Part shown: positions 25,001 through 33,098 of the stretch, one piece after another | How positions within the stretch are numbered: the stretch's first letter is position 1 | Layout: every line of letters begins with the position of its first letter | NCBI RefSeq assembly: GCF_037126465.1 | Contig: NC_088206.1 | Span: 14,798,702-14,862,701, forward strand | From: Ornithodoros turicata | Lineage: Eukaryota > Arthropoda > Arachnida > Ixodida > Argasidae | Length of the DNA: 64,000 nucleotides | Direction of reading: 5' to 3' | Made by a program: the position numbers and the translations under genes | Notes under the pieces: model-generated | Database searches by the model: none | Told to the model about the DNA's origin: nothing | What the model saw: only the letters and a program-made list of their open reading frames with translations

Positions 25001-28000
25001 AACTTCGATTGCAGGCATACATTCATGCATGTAAATGCTATAGCCTTTTACACTTATCTGACATAATTTCAAATTTTATACAACTTAACATACTGTTGAA
25101 GGTGTGAGACACTTATCTGGTCTTTAAAACTGATTTCTGTGGCAGAAACAAAAGCCCCAGATGGAGGAACACACATAGATGACATAAAAGATTCTCTGTC
25201 ACTGGGTTTAGTTTCTGTCATGCTTCACCAGCTAGCCTACATTTTGTGTCTTCTCCTGGTTTCATTGTGTTTGCACTGACAATGTGTTCACGTGGATTCC
25301 TAAAACCATATTTATCGTGTTGCTTTTTCAGGGTGACGATGCTGATGGAATGTACTTTATAGAAGATGGCACCGTTAGAATAACAGTTAAAAAAGATGTA
25401 CGTTTGTCTTGAGTTTTTAGTATCTTATGGTTACCGATTGTCCAGTATTGAGTAACCACACTTAGTGAACCAGACCGGCTACAGTACTGTGGTCAGTTCC
25501 ACATGCACTAGTTTGAACCATTTTGAATTTTGAACCATTACACGGATGCTTGAGCTGGGTTTCTAATTAAGTGCCACTTACAGACGACAGCATGCAGAAG
25601 AAAAAGTCTGTAGTTGCAACTGTAGACAGTTTCGAAAGAGGGCTGATCTCTGTGACACCAATCGGAGAAAGCTCCCACTAGAGCAGCGTTTCTCAAACTG
25701 CGGGTCATGACCCCCAAATGGGTCATGAGCCGTTTTCTAGGGGTCGTGGATGGTCCAAGCAGACATGCGATGCGCCTTGAGCTACACAGACCAACGTATT
25801 GATTTGCTTGTATCGAGAAAGCGAATACATCCTCCTCATTAAAATACATGATTAAATCAATCCTTGTTAAAACTAATCCTTGTTATAATCCTTGTTGTTT
25901 GGTAGCTCTCTCTGTGGTTAATGTCTTTTAAATAAATTACAATGTAAATGCATCCGCACAAGTTTTTGGAAGGATTGTAAAGGTGGGGGGTCATGGTAGG
26001 TTTGGTAGTACTCAAAGGGGTCATGTACTGGAAAGGTTTGGGAAACACTACACTAGAGGATGCTTCAGTCGACGACATCTGCATAATGAACATCAGCAAT
26101 TTGTAAAAAACTGCCTTCTAATTGATCATAAGCAATACCAAAACCAAAGTTTCAAAACCAAAGGAAGTACATATGATTAGATACGAGGATAAAAAAAAAA
26201 ACACATCTGTAAAGATATCCTATCCTTTTTGTGGTGGTGCCCACGAGCAACTGCATGGTCTTAACAACAGTGTACCAAATTAATACGTGTTGAATATCCA
26301 TTAGTTCAAACTCTCTGTTGACCCACCAATCATTCAGGGTTCCTACATCCGATAATTTATGGGTTAGTGGCATTCTGAGAACATGCACGATTTGGTACAC
26401 TGAATTCTACATTCGGTACTACTCAACATTTGGCACAGATGCGATTATTACTGTGAAGAATGACTGTTCTGAATCTAGCTTTTTGGTTTGCTCAAGCTGC
26501 CATTGCATTTATTTTGCCGCCCTCCCATTGGTCAATTGCCAGAGAGAACTCAACAGTTGCAAAGTAGCATGAAAAAGTGCTTGCTGGCAGATTTCTTCTT
26601 GTGTCAGTTGTCTATGTGTGTACACGCTACCTCGGAATGGCTTGCAAACATGTTTCCCTATCCAAGTTGCCCATAAATAACCATTTGAATACGTATTGAT
26701 TCGAATGCATCATTGAGTAACAGACATTTGTTAAAATAATGTCTTATTACTGCAGGGTGGACATGAAGCAGAAGTGTCACGGCTCACTAAAGGAGACTAT
26801 TTTGGAGGTACGGCCAACACTATTTAAACATTTATAAAAATTTCCAACAATATTTTGTCATATAATTTGGTATTGTTGGCAGTATATTTTTTTGTGTTTA
26901 GACATGCATGCACTAGAGCACTGCACGGGCTCGAGCTTACCCGAAAAACTGAGCCCGGCCCATGGGCCGGGTAAAGCTTTCTTTTGTGGGCCTGGGCTGG
27001 GTTTGGCTTTCTCCATTATGGGCCTGGGCCAGGCTTGGGCCCGTACATTGCCAGGCCTAGGTCAGGCTCAAGGCCTTGCTACCCCTCCCTTAGCCACGGT
27101 CAAATTTTACAGCATGATACAGTGGGCCAGGCCGGGCGGCCTATAAATTTATCGCGCTACGACCGGGCTCGGGCCTGGCCTGGGCCTAAAAATACAGCCT
27201 ATGCAGTGCTCTAGCATGCACTATGTATTTCTTAGCTATCTGAAAGGTAACAACAAAATTATAAAGCACTGAAGCTTTCCTTTAAAGGTTATAAGCTTTC
27301 ATGCAGTGAACTGCATTTTGTCAGGTACCTGACGAAATGCAGTGGTCTTGCATTGCAAATGCATTGGACTGCATGAAAGCTTGTAACCATTACAGGAAAG
27401 CTTCAGTGTTTTATAATTAGACCCTGATGTTTTAGGGTTAAACCCGATTTTTCCCCGAATTTGCACCCCGAATTGAGGTTCACCTATCTAGGGTTAAACC
27501 CGATTTCTACCTGCAAAACTGCACCTACGCTAGGCACCTCAAGGCATCGACATACTAGTTTCTCACAAAATATGCGACTGCCCCTTACTTCGGGCACTCT
27601 GGATAAACGGTATAGGGAACGTTTATTCTACAATAATGCCCAATTTCTCCCCGAACTTAGTCTGATGGTAATTTTTCTGCCCGAATTTGCACGAATTTTC
27701 GGCATCAATTTATTGACCCGATTTCTACCCCCCGAATTTGGAAAAATATAAAACCCGAGAACTTCAGGGTCTATTTATAATTTTGTTGTTACTTCTGCCA
27801 AGCCAAGTGAACTTTGACCCAACCCTCTACATTCTTCAACTATCTGAAAGGTGTACTATTCCAATGAAGTCAGGTCTGTCAGCTAACACAGAAACGTGAA
27901 ATGTCTTATGGGACCGCACAGAAACATGTGACTGGCATTTCTGAAGCACAAAAACGTTTGCTTGAGCTGATGTAAACTGTGAAATTTTGTGCAATTTTCA

Positions 28001-29377
28001 GAGCTAGCGCTACTGACAAACAAGCCCCGTGCTGCTACAGCATATGCTGTGGGAACTGTGAAGTTGGCATGTAGGTTACAGTTTCTTGTTCTTGCTTGCC
28101 ATATCTGCAATTATTTCATTTCCACGTCTGTGCTTAGTGCAGGTCTAAGGCACGTACATACAGGGTGCTTCTCCATAACTTGCAATAAAATGTTACTTTA
28201 AAAATCAAGGTGTCCGAAAATTATGCGGGCAGCGGTATTTATCTTGAGGGAGCTTTTGCCGCTAATTCAAAGCACTCTTTCTTACTTTCAATTCATAAGA
28301 AACTGAGTTTTCTGAATTGAGCTCCAAAATTTGCCAAGTCAACCTAATGTTTTTTGTTTGTTTCTTTTTGCCATAAACAAAGCGCATGCCGGATTTACCC
28401 CGTTCCATTGCAAAGTACATTTACTACTACAAACGAGTTTTATTGGATTTAACTGTAAAGTACAGGAACAGCTTCCAGAAGAAGAACAGTCTCTGTTCGA
28501 AATATCGGCAGCTCTCTTCGTGAGGCACTTCCCTTAACATTTCTATGTATACAAGGCACGTCACATTGAGATTTCGAGGCTTTGGTCTATAAACTTTCTA
28601 ATTTAATGCACTGACACACTTTTATTGATTGAGATTAGCTTTGCGAGCTCATTAAGGCTGGCACTGGCTGTTCAAATTATGTTAGGTCTGAGTAGGCCAC
28701 ATATGTATGCCGTGCAGTTTTGGAAGGAAAGACAAAACCTGGACTAACTAAAATTTTGAACCACCTATCGTGACACACCGTAGGCGTACCGAGAGGGGGC
28801 AAGGGGGGGGGGCGTGCCCCCCCTCCCGGAACACCAAGGTCGCTCGTGAAAATAATGCGCTCTTTAGTCATAGGTCGCAATGATTTTTATCAGATGTCAT
28901 GATAGGAACCTTTGAACACCCACACAGTGCACAACGTCCTCCTCCAGAAAAGGTGTGATGGGGGTGGGGTTTGCACTCTTGCCCTCCTCCTGGAAGCACT
29001 TTGCCCCCCCCCCCCACCTTTTTGCTGCTTTTTGTCAATAAATCGTAAAAGTTAAAATAATCTACATGTGGCCAATACCACCTGCTAAGCCTCGTGTGTA
29101 TGAGTGCTTGCGTAGTGCTGTAGTAGTCTAAAAAGCCCCCCCCCCCCTTTTTTGGAAAAAATCCTGGGAACAACACCTATCTTTGTCCACCTTTCCACGA
29201 TAAGCACATGCGCTATGTCTGACGCACACGATGGTTGCTTTTCCAGGCTTGGATGTTTCTGCATTTGAGCGTCTCTTGGGACCATGCAAGGAGATCATGA
29301 TGCGCAACATTGACCAATACGAGGAGCAGATCGTGCAAGTGTTTGGCTCCAAAGCCAACGCTGCAGACCTTCGATGA
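12974..29377 (+). CDS. Pka-R2: cAMP-dependent protein kinase type II regulatory subunit, 11 exons, 5' partial
   Basis: Eleven exons with GT-AG borders join in frame to about 298 residues ending in TGA (29375-29377). The order is: acidic segment after the inhibitor site ([16 protein letters not shown]), linker, cyclic-nucleotide-binding domain A with phosphate-binding cassette [15 protein letters not shown], then domain B with [15 protein letters not shown]. Each cassette keeps the Glu that contacts the cAMP ribose and the Arg that contacts the phosphate. In this family the protein holds the PKA catalytic subunit inactive until cAMP binds, and an N-terminal dimerization/docking domain binds AKAP anchors. 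VFAE after the inhibitor site and the domain B ending indicate RII, not RI. Family members are roughly 370-400 residues, so about 80-100 N-terminal residues, including RRxS, are absent. Their exon is probably upstream of the window. Introns of 0.07-3.8 kb hold many transposons. Coding exons are intact. Confidence 0.96.
13545..13715. repeat. Inverted repeat with tRNA B-box-like core in both arms
   Basis: Arms of about 72 bases (13545-13618 and 13645-13715) mirror each other. Each includes GGGTTCGATCCCTACAGCTG or its complement. The centre repeats GATTACGGTAATCC two to three times. GGGTTCGATCCC resembles a tRNA T-arm/B box. Two SINE-like units joined head to head would explain it. Confidence 0.75.
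15071..15186. mobile_element. Short foldback element with CCAAGCAGCACAA ends
   Basis: The left end CCAAGCAGCACAACATGT pairs exactly with ACATGTTGTGCTGCTTGG at the right end. The interior has GGCCCAATATTGG-type repeats. The same ends occur at 39583-39735. Confidence 0.75.
15388..15636. mobile_element. Foldback MITE family A, full copy in PKA-RII intron
   Basis: This 249-base inverted repeat has the same blocks: AGCACGCTCCTAACC, CCTGATTTGTTGAAAAC, GGCGTACGCC, and in the right arm CAACAAATCAGGGCAG. It ends TTTTTAAGAGTG, with CA on both flanks. It is one of the best preserved copies and useful for a consensus. Confidence 0.92.
15667..15874. mobile_element. Foldback MITE family A, diverged variant adjacent to previous copy
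   Basis: It keeps the ends (CACTAAAAAACAGAACTTC and TTTTTAGAGTG) and the AGCACGCTGTG and GGCGTACG blocks. The middle differs: TTATCGCTTCTGG and GAGGAGGGCG replace the usual blocks. It shares ATCGCTTCTG with the copy at 63072, so these two look like a subfamily. Confidence 0.8.
16034..16126. repeat. Palindrome with perfect 27-bp arms
   Basis: Arms 16039-16065 and 16095-16121 are perfect reverse complements (GTCGAGATAACTTGACGCGT at the outer end). The spacer itself has a small hairpin, GTAAGCG-TTG-CGCTTAC (16077-16093). Confidence 0.92.
16824..16907 (+). CDS. Pka-R2: PKA-RII exon: linker into cNMP-binding domain A
   Basis: This is an 84-nt phase-0 exon between acceptor TTTCAG and donor GTAAGT. 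It encodes 28 residues starting [13 protein letters not shown] and ending LLFKSLDL. The HPK(S/T)DEQR and ILLFKxLD signatures are typical of the N3A helix at the entry of domain A in PKA regulatory subunits. Confidence 0.96.
17045..17545. mobile_element. Foldback element inside PKA-RII intron
   Basis: Two arms of about 210 bases are imperfect inverted repeats. TTGGAATTTTTTGCAAGC faces GCTTGCAAAAAATTCCAG; CACATGCCATGCATTT faces AATGCATGGCATGTG; CACAGGTGGCGCCA faces GCGCCACCTGTG. The centre (about 17275-17310) is short. Such a structure would form a long hairpin in the pre-mRNA. Confidence 0.85.
17774..17916. mobile_element. Foldback MITE family A, left half only, decayed
   Basis: Recognisable blocks are AATTTCACTGCATAACATGC, CGATTTGTTGAAAACTAG and TTTTTGTGACACTTATG up to the start of the second arm near 17910. 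The right arm is missing. Confidence 0.7.
18572..18730. mobile_element. Foldback MITE family A, decayed copy
   Basis: GCTTCACTGTATAACATACT resembles the left arm; ATGTCACAAAAAAGCATATG and CCCATTTTCAACA resemble the right arm. It directly abuts the next copy at 18733. Confidence 0.6.
18733..18970. mobile_element. Foldback MITE family A, decayed copy near a PKA-RII exon
   Basis: It starts CACTCCTAAAACGGAACTTC after TA and ends near GTTATGTGGTGAAGTACTG. The middle is eroded. It lies about 50 bases before the acceptor of the exon at 19022. Confidence 0.65.
19022..19063 (+). CDS. Pka-R2: PKA-RII exon: start of cNMP-binding domain A
   Basis: This is a 42-nt phase-0 microexon encoding [14 protein letters not shown], between ATACAG and GTAAGG. 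The QMxxVxDAMFE signature is characteristic of PKA R subunits. The exon sits directly after a decayed MITE copy (about 18733-18970). Confidence 0.95.
19440..19800. mobile_element. Relic of the CAGGGTG foldback group
   Basis: CAGGGTGTTTGATGAGAAGG starts at 19610 after TA, and motifs AAATTTGCCAAGTCAGTG and AAATCTGCCAAGCAAAGG resemble the interior of the 50405 element. It appears to be one or two truncated copies without a matching opposite end. Confidence 0.45.
20299..20363 (+). CDS. Pka-R2: PKA-RII exon: domain A beta-barrel
   Basis: This is a 65-nt exon between acceptor CTACAG and donor GTGGGT. It encodes [20 protein letters not shown] plus Q and two bases of a Ser codon. The GDxGDNFYVI stretch is a hallmark of cyclic-nucleotide-binding domains. 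It ends in phase 2 and joins the next exon, which starts with one completing base. Confidence 0.96.
22153..22221 (+). ncRNA. Candidate hammerhead-ribozyme-like motif in PKA-RII intron
   Basis: CTGATGA (22179-22185) is followed by a 6-bp hairpin, GACAGT-GCC-ACTGTC (22187-22201), and then GAAAC (22202-22206). This is the order and spacing of the hammerhead core. GGGCAAG (22153-22159) can pair with CTTGCCC (22215-22221) around it. Weak points: the base expected as U next to the cleavage site reads A (GAAAC-GCC-GAC), and stem I is not contiguous. Such motifs are known from Penelope-like retroelements and other repeats. It may be a relic. Confidence 0.4.
22550..22665 (+). repeat. Dispersed repeat shared with 36078-36165
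   Basis: TTTAAAGTAGCACAGAAGTC, TGTTTTCTTCCTATAAAACT and GGCCAGTAAGATGCACCATG are all shared in order with 36078-36165. It may be the end of a TTAA-type element. Confidence 0.65.
23353..23509 (+). CDS. Pka-R2: PKA-RII exon: domain A phosphate-binding cassette
   Basis: This 157-nt exon completes the split Ser codon and encodes 52 residues from GVYNIFVS to EGSLWAM. It contains the cassette [15 protein letters not shown] with the conserved Glu and Arg that bind cAMP. The donor after ATG is GTTAGC, weaker than the other donors in the gene, but the next exon continues with the expected NRQTFRRI sequence in phase 0. Confidence 0.96.
23683..24156. mobile_element. hAT-like non-autonomous element in PKA-RII intron
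   Basis: It starts TAGGGCCCTGAGTTTTATG and ends CAAGGCCCTA. Flanks TCAATACA (23675-23682) and TCAATGCA (24157-24164) form an 8-bp target duplication with one change. Interior AAACCCGATTTTTACCCCC relates it to the element at 27418. No coding sequence. Confidence 0.82.
24635..24736 (+). CDS. Pka-R2: PKA-RII exon: hinge between domains A and B
   Basis: This is a 102-nt phase-0 exon between CTCACAG and GTAAGC. It encodes 34 residues beginning [20 protein letters not shown]. The R(Q/V)TFRRI and KKRKxYExxL motifs correspond to the B/C helix that links the two cAMP-binding domains in PKA regulatory subunits. Confidence 0.96.
24810..24884 (+). CDS. Pka-R2: PKA-RII exon: start of cNMP-binding domain B
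   Basis: This is a 75-nt phase-0 exon after a 73-nt intron, the shortest in the gene. Acceptor is TTCCAG and donor GTGGGT. It encodes 25 residues, [11 protein letters not shown] followed by [14 protein letters not shown]. The sequence matches the domain B entry of RII subunits. Confidence 0.95.
25332..25397 (+). CDS. Pka-R2: PKA-RII exon: domain B beta-barrel
   Basis: This is a 66-nt phase-0 exon between TTTCAG and GTACGT. It encodes [20 protein letters not shown] plus KD. The GDxADxMYFIExGxVxI pattern is the domain B counterpart of the GDxGDNFYVI motif in domain A. Confidence 0.95.
25684..26050. mobile_element. hAT-like MITE with perfect 8-bp target duplication
   Basis: It starts CAGCGTTTCTCAAACTGCG and ends GGTTTGGGAAACACTA. 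CACTAGAG lies on both sides (25676-25683 and 26051-26058). The GGGTCATGACCCCC beginning is typical of a widespread hAT group. At 367 bases it is non-coding. Confidence 0.9.
26756..26807 (+). CDS. Pka-R2: PKA-RII exon: domain B, leading into cassette
   Basis: This is a 52-nt exon between TGCAG and GTACGG. It encodes [17 protein letters not shown] plus the first base of a Glu codon, so the second phosphate-binding cassette (FGELAL) is split across the intron after FG. The following intron holds two hAT-like elements and a foldback element. Confidence 0.94.
26914..27213. mobile_element. hAT-like MITE, 300 bp, perfect 8-bp target duplication
   Basis: Ends TAGAGCACTGCACGGGC and GCAGTGCTCTA are inverted. 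GCATGCAC flanks both sides (26906-26913 and 27214-27221). The interior is full of GGGCCTGGGC-like GC-rich short repeats that fold back. It is non-coding. Confidence 0.93.
27247..27792. mobile_element. Foldback element split by a nested hAT-like insertion
   Basis: GTAACAACAAAATTATAAAG at the left pairs with ATAATTTTGTTGTTAC at the right end. Further in, AAGCTTTCATGCAGT faces ACTGCATGAAAGCTT. The right arm is broken by 27418-27773. Removing that insertion and one TTTATAAT restores a continuous arm. Confidence 0.85.
27418..27773. mobile_element. hAT-like element nested in a foldback element
   Basis: It starts TAGACCCTGA and ends TCAGGGTCTA, perfect 10-bp inverted ends. TTTATAAT is duplicated exactly at 27410-27417 and 27774-27781. 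The interior has repeated AAACCCGATTT units, as in 23683-24156. It is non-coding, 356 bases. Confidence 0.92.
28002..28070 (+). CDS. Pka-R2: PKA-RII exon: domain B phosphate-binding cassette
   Basis: This 69-nt exon has acceptor TTTTCAG and donor GTAGGT. It completes the split Glu codon and encodes [20 protein letters not shown] plus LA, ending one base into a Cys codon. The conserved Arg of the second cAMP site (PRAAT) is present. Confidence 0.95.
28161..28780. mobile_element. Relics of the CAGGGTG foldback group
   Basis: CAGGGTGCTTCTCC starts at 28161 after TA and continues with ATTATGCGGGCAGCGG and TTTGCCAAGTCAACC, as in the element at 50405. At 28640-28735 the sequence is the reverse complement of 8990-9080 (shared GTTAGGTCTGAG and CAGTTTTGGAAGG). 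The copies are broken. Confidence 0.5.
29023..29134. repeat. 110-bp direct repeat, copy 1 (last PKA-RII intron)
   Basis: It begins GCTGCTTTTTGTCAATAAATC and includes CTACATGTGGCCAATACCACC and AGTGCTGTAGTAGTCTAAAA. It is about 90% identical to 29928-30038. The two copies lie on either side of the terminal coding exon. Confidence 0.85.
29247..29377 (+). CDS. Pka-R2: PKA-RII terminal coding exon with stop
   Basis: The acceptor TTTTCCAG precedes 29247. The exon completes the Cys codon and encodes [20 protein letters not shown] followed by [22 protein letters not shown], then TGA at 29375-29377. The FxRLLGPCxxIMxRN and YEEQ motifs are the conserved C-terminus of PKA regulatory subunits. The 3' UTR follows. 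Confidence 0.96.
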
Positions 29378-29927
29378 TGGGGCTGGCAGACCCTGCAGAC
29401 GTCAAACCAGCCCCTCAGTCCTCGCCTAGTCGTCAGTTGCCCTATCCCCCAGGAATAGCTTCCGCTGCCAACAATACACATTGCTCCTGCCGTTCAGTGG
29501 CAAAGTGCTCTTTTTCCTTCTCAATGCGACAGCGCTCTTTTGCCCCACCTCCGTTTTTTTGGGGGGGCATTTGAAGCGTCGAGACAAAAGTTGGGAAAAG
29601 TGGGGTGTCTATGCTGTTGCAGTTGAGTTCTTTTTTTTTTTTTTCATAAAGTGTCCTCCTTGTGCGAATCATTTTTGATTTCTTGGGTTATGTCCCGTCC
29701 ATGTGTGGAATCCTTTCACTGCATTTAGAGGTAACACCTTTTTCAATTTGTACCTAAAATCGTGTCTTTTGTTAAAGTATTTCTCGAAATGCTCAAGAAA
29801 TACACAGGGCTTCCCGAGGGAAAAAAGTATGGAGTTTGTAATGAAACTAAATTGCATAAAAAAAATTGAGCTTGGAAGCTATACTATACATTGAACGACT
29901 AAACATTCATGTAAGAATTGCCACTTG

Positions 29928-30038
29928 ATGCTGCTTTTTGTCAATAAATCGAGAAAGACATGAGAATCTACATGTGGCCAATACCACCTGCTAAGCCTCG
30001 TGTTTGAGTGCTTGCGTAGTGCTGTAGTAGTCTAAAAG
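29928..30038. repeat. 110-bp direct repeat, copy 2 (PKA-RII 3' UTR)
   Basis: This is the same sequence as 29023-29134 with small differences; its AATAAA falls at 29943. Sequence outside the repeat does not match between the copies. Confidence 0.85.
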
Positions 30039-31356
30039 CTGCTACATTATTCTGCCACACGATTTTGAAGCATAACGCACAGTTTTGTTCTTTCACCACT
30101 ATTAAAATTTAATATACATGTGCCTCCTAGAGCAACAGTTTTGCAGAGACTGTGGTTCCTGGGCAACTGAAGTAAATGACAGTATTGACAGCGGAGAGTA
30201 GTTTTTAATGTTAAATTTGGAAATTGACGAAAGTTCCGACATCTGATATACAGAAATACAATAATTCCGCAACAGCACAGTTTTGTAAAAGCAGGCACAA
30301 AAATGTCTCGCTTCTGTGAACTAAAGCTGCTGTATGGTGGCAGGATGGAAAGAAGAAACTCGTTGTATTGTTAGAGTAAGATAGTTAAGCTTCACGACTG
30401 ACATAACATAAACACAACAGGTAACATAGTACACACTGACTGATTACATTTACATTGAGCACCTGTGTGTAGATACTGTGCTAGGTACTGCAGAGGGATA
30501 AGGGGTCCTACTAGTACAGGCATAATAAAACCACTTTTTAATGAGTGCAGTATTGTCTGTTGGGTCCATGCACCTTGTTTTACTGATTTTAACCTTATTA
30601 TTTGTTCATACTTTTATTACCTTGTTGGTTTTTGTCGCACTGTGTGTGTTGCTGCAGCCTTCTTTTATGTGTAATGTTTAAGAAGCTAAAGCAATGCTAC
30701 CAGAATTCTCAGCTGCAGCAGCATTGGTACCATCCAGGCCCTTTGCATACCACTGAGTCTGTTGTTAACACTGGGTTTCGTCTGACCGTAGAGAGCTCAT
30801 CAGCTCAGTAATTTTTTCTGGAGTGTGTGTTCACTGTGTCAATCACCAGGGCTCAACACAAAAGTGATGTCGATGCCATGGATGAGTGTGCGTTTGTGTG
30901 AATGTTGTTGAATGTTGGTACCCAAACCAAATGTCTGTGTTGAGAATTATCCCCATTAGGTATATATACATACATACTTTGAAATGACAGCATGTAATAT
31001 TCACAGAGTGGGTGTGTTCAGGTTTCTGTGCCGATGACCGCAACGAAAGAAAAGCCAGTTTCCTTTTGCACTGTTCTATTACATGTAACCTTTGTAATAC
31101 CTGAGATTCCTTTTTTTTATTGAAAAAAAAAGGTGATTGGTGGCAAGAGTCATGCATACTCAAAGCAAAATGTCCAGGGGATATGTCTTGGTGGGCAGCT
31201 GACACAGCGATCTTGCTTTTAAAATCTGGCCTATTGTGCACAGGTCCTCTTTAATGGGTCATGGTTCTGTGCTGCCTGCATGTTCTGGTCACTCCAAGTC
31301 TGAATTCACAGCCTGAGCACACCCAGTGTGCTTGATATTATGCAGAGAATAATGAA

Positions 31357-31362
31357 AATAAA
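31357..31362 (+). promoter_or_regulatory. Candidate poly(A) signal
   Basis: AATAAAATAA within an A-rich stretch about 2 kb after the PKA-RII stop codon. It has the canonical hexamer, but I cannot confirm use. Confidence 0.25.
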
Positions 31363-33091
31363 ATAAGATGCAAGTTCTTCATAAAGAGCATACACTTAAC
31401 ATTTCAAAAGCAAGGAGACATTTTATTTACAATGTCCCGCAAATGATCGTACACTATGTGAGCAACACGTAGTGACTCTTAGAGGCATCATACTTGTGAT
31501 GTTTGGAACATTTGAAAAGATTATATAAGAGTATAACGATTGTGTTGGCACTTCATAAAGATATATAGCTAGGTACTACACTGGCTGAGCTGACCACCAT
31601 TTTTGGATAAACGTTGATGTTTTTCTATCCGCCGAGGTCACCGAGCATCAGCCGTCGTGAACAGCAACAGTGTCCACGTTTTCGAGCGGTCACGTGACCG
31701 ATTGTGGTGCTTGAGCAGAAAGCACTGGCTGGCATAATAGATTGATCTAACTAGTCCGAGAGTAAAAATATGGTGCGGGGTCACGAGCTTGACGTATGCA
31801 AAGGAAAATTACGGTTTGCGCATATCAGGATGGGAGCATACACGAGATAAGCTACCTTAGCGGTAACCAGTTTTGTTCTATGCCCATCGTTTGCAGTTTG
31901 TGCACGGTGTTCTGTGGAGAGATGCATGTTTCATGTTCCACATGCACAGAGGAATACTATGTCTGTGTTTTCCCCTCCTCCTCCGTTGGATGTCATTTTC
32001 ATTGCATATTGTCACTGTGAAAGAGCCACATTCTTGTTTCTGCTTCCACAACACACTCGGGTCTCCTCTGTAGATAACAAACAAAATAGCTTTTATCCTT
32101 TATCTGGCTATGTTACATTCTGTCTCTTCCTGTCATACTAGATTAGATGTCTCACCAGTAGCAACAGTACAACAATCAGACGGTCATGGTTGATATTGTA
32201 CTTCATTCTGGCACTGAACAGAATCCAAGGTATCAATTGGTATAATTTCATGTTGTAGTAGTATTCACTATGTGTGCATATGAGCTGTCTCATTCAGTAC
32301 AGAGCAACCTCTGGAACAATACAATGAATCTGTGAAAGCATTGTACAGAATGCACTCTGGAAATAAGGATTTCTCCTGTTCTGAAATTTTCTGCATATAA
32401 ATGTGAGTAGAGAAAAATCTTCTCTGTCCACAGTGAGACACGCAGAATGCAATCTTGGACTGTTCACATATCTGTATCACCCGTTTTGGTTGCTGTTTGC
32501 ACAGCGAGCATTGTTGCAGGTTGGTGTGGAGTAAGCCCGGTTATCTTACTACCGTCTTCTGCCGTTTTAATGTAATATATCCCAGACACGTATTTTTTGT
32601 CATTTCGTTTACAAACGTGCTGTAGTAGTATGTATGTGATGCTGTTTTACCTTTGTTTTCTGTTGTCATATCCATTCAAGCGTACCCTCGATGTTGTTAG
32701 CACGTAGCATCTTGGGCACCGCTACCGATTTTATGCAGCTTTCGTCTTCGCCCGTTGGCGCGGCAACGAAATACTGATTTAGAACCTTTGAGGAATTCCT
32801 TTCCAGATTCCGAGTGACTCTGTTGTGGCCATCCGTTGTTTCCCGAACCTGTTAACGACCATGGCACAGTTTTCATTAACGAAATGTAGTCTTCCTGTTT
32901 TGAATGTGCTTCTTTTATTCCCAAGCTTTGTTATCAAAATGCAAGTACAGCCGGTGGATGATGCGAAACGAGCTCGACGCTCTTTTGGAATTGTCACTGG
33001 GCGTGTTGAATCATTACAATACAAAATCCAGAAAGAGAACCCCCTCAGGATGTAGTGTATTTATAAGTGTCAATAATTCATTGCACTGTGA

Positions 33092-33098
33092 AAATAAA
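33092..33098 (+). promoter_or_regulatory. Candidate distal poly(A) signal
   Basis: AATAAA followed within about 60 bases by T/G-rich sequence. It marks the point after which transposon-derived repeats become common again. It is a plausible distal end of the PKA-RII transcript, unproven. Confidence 0.25.

Noticed and set aside
29943..29948. AATAAA as the main PKA-RII poly(A) signal
   Set aside because: It lies in a repeat also present in the last intron, so its hexamer is not specific to the 3' UTR. Possible but not favoured.
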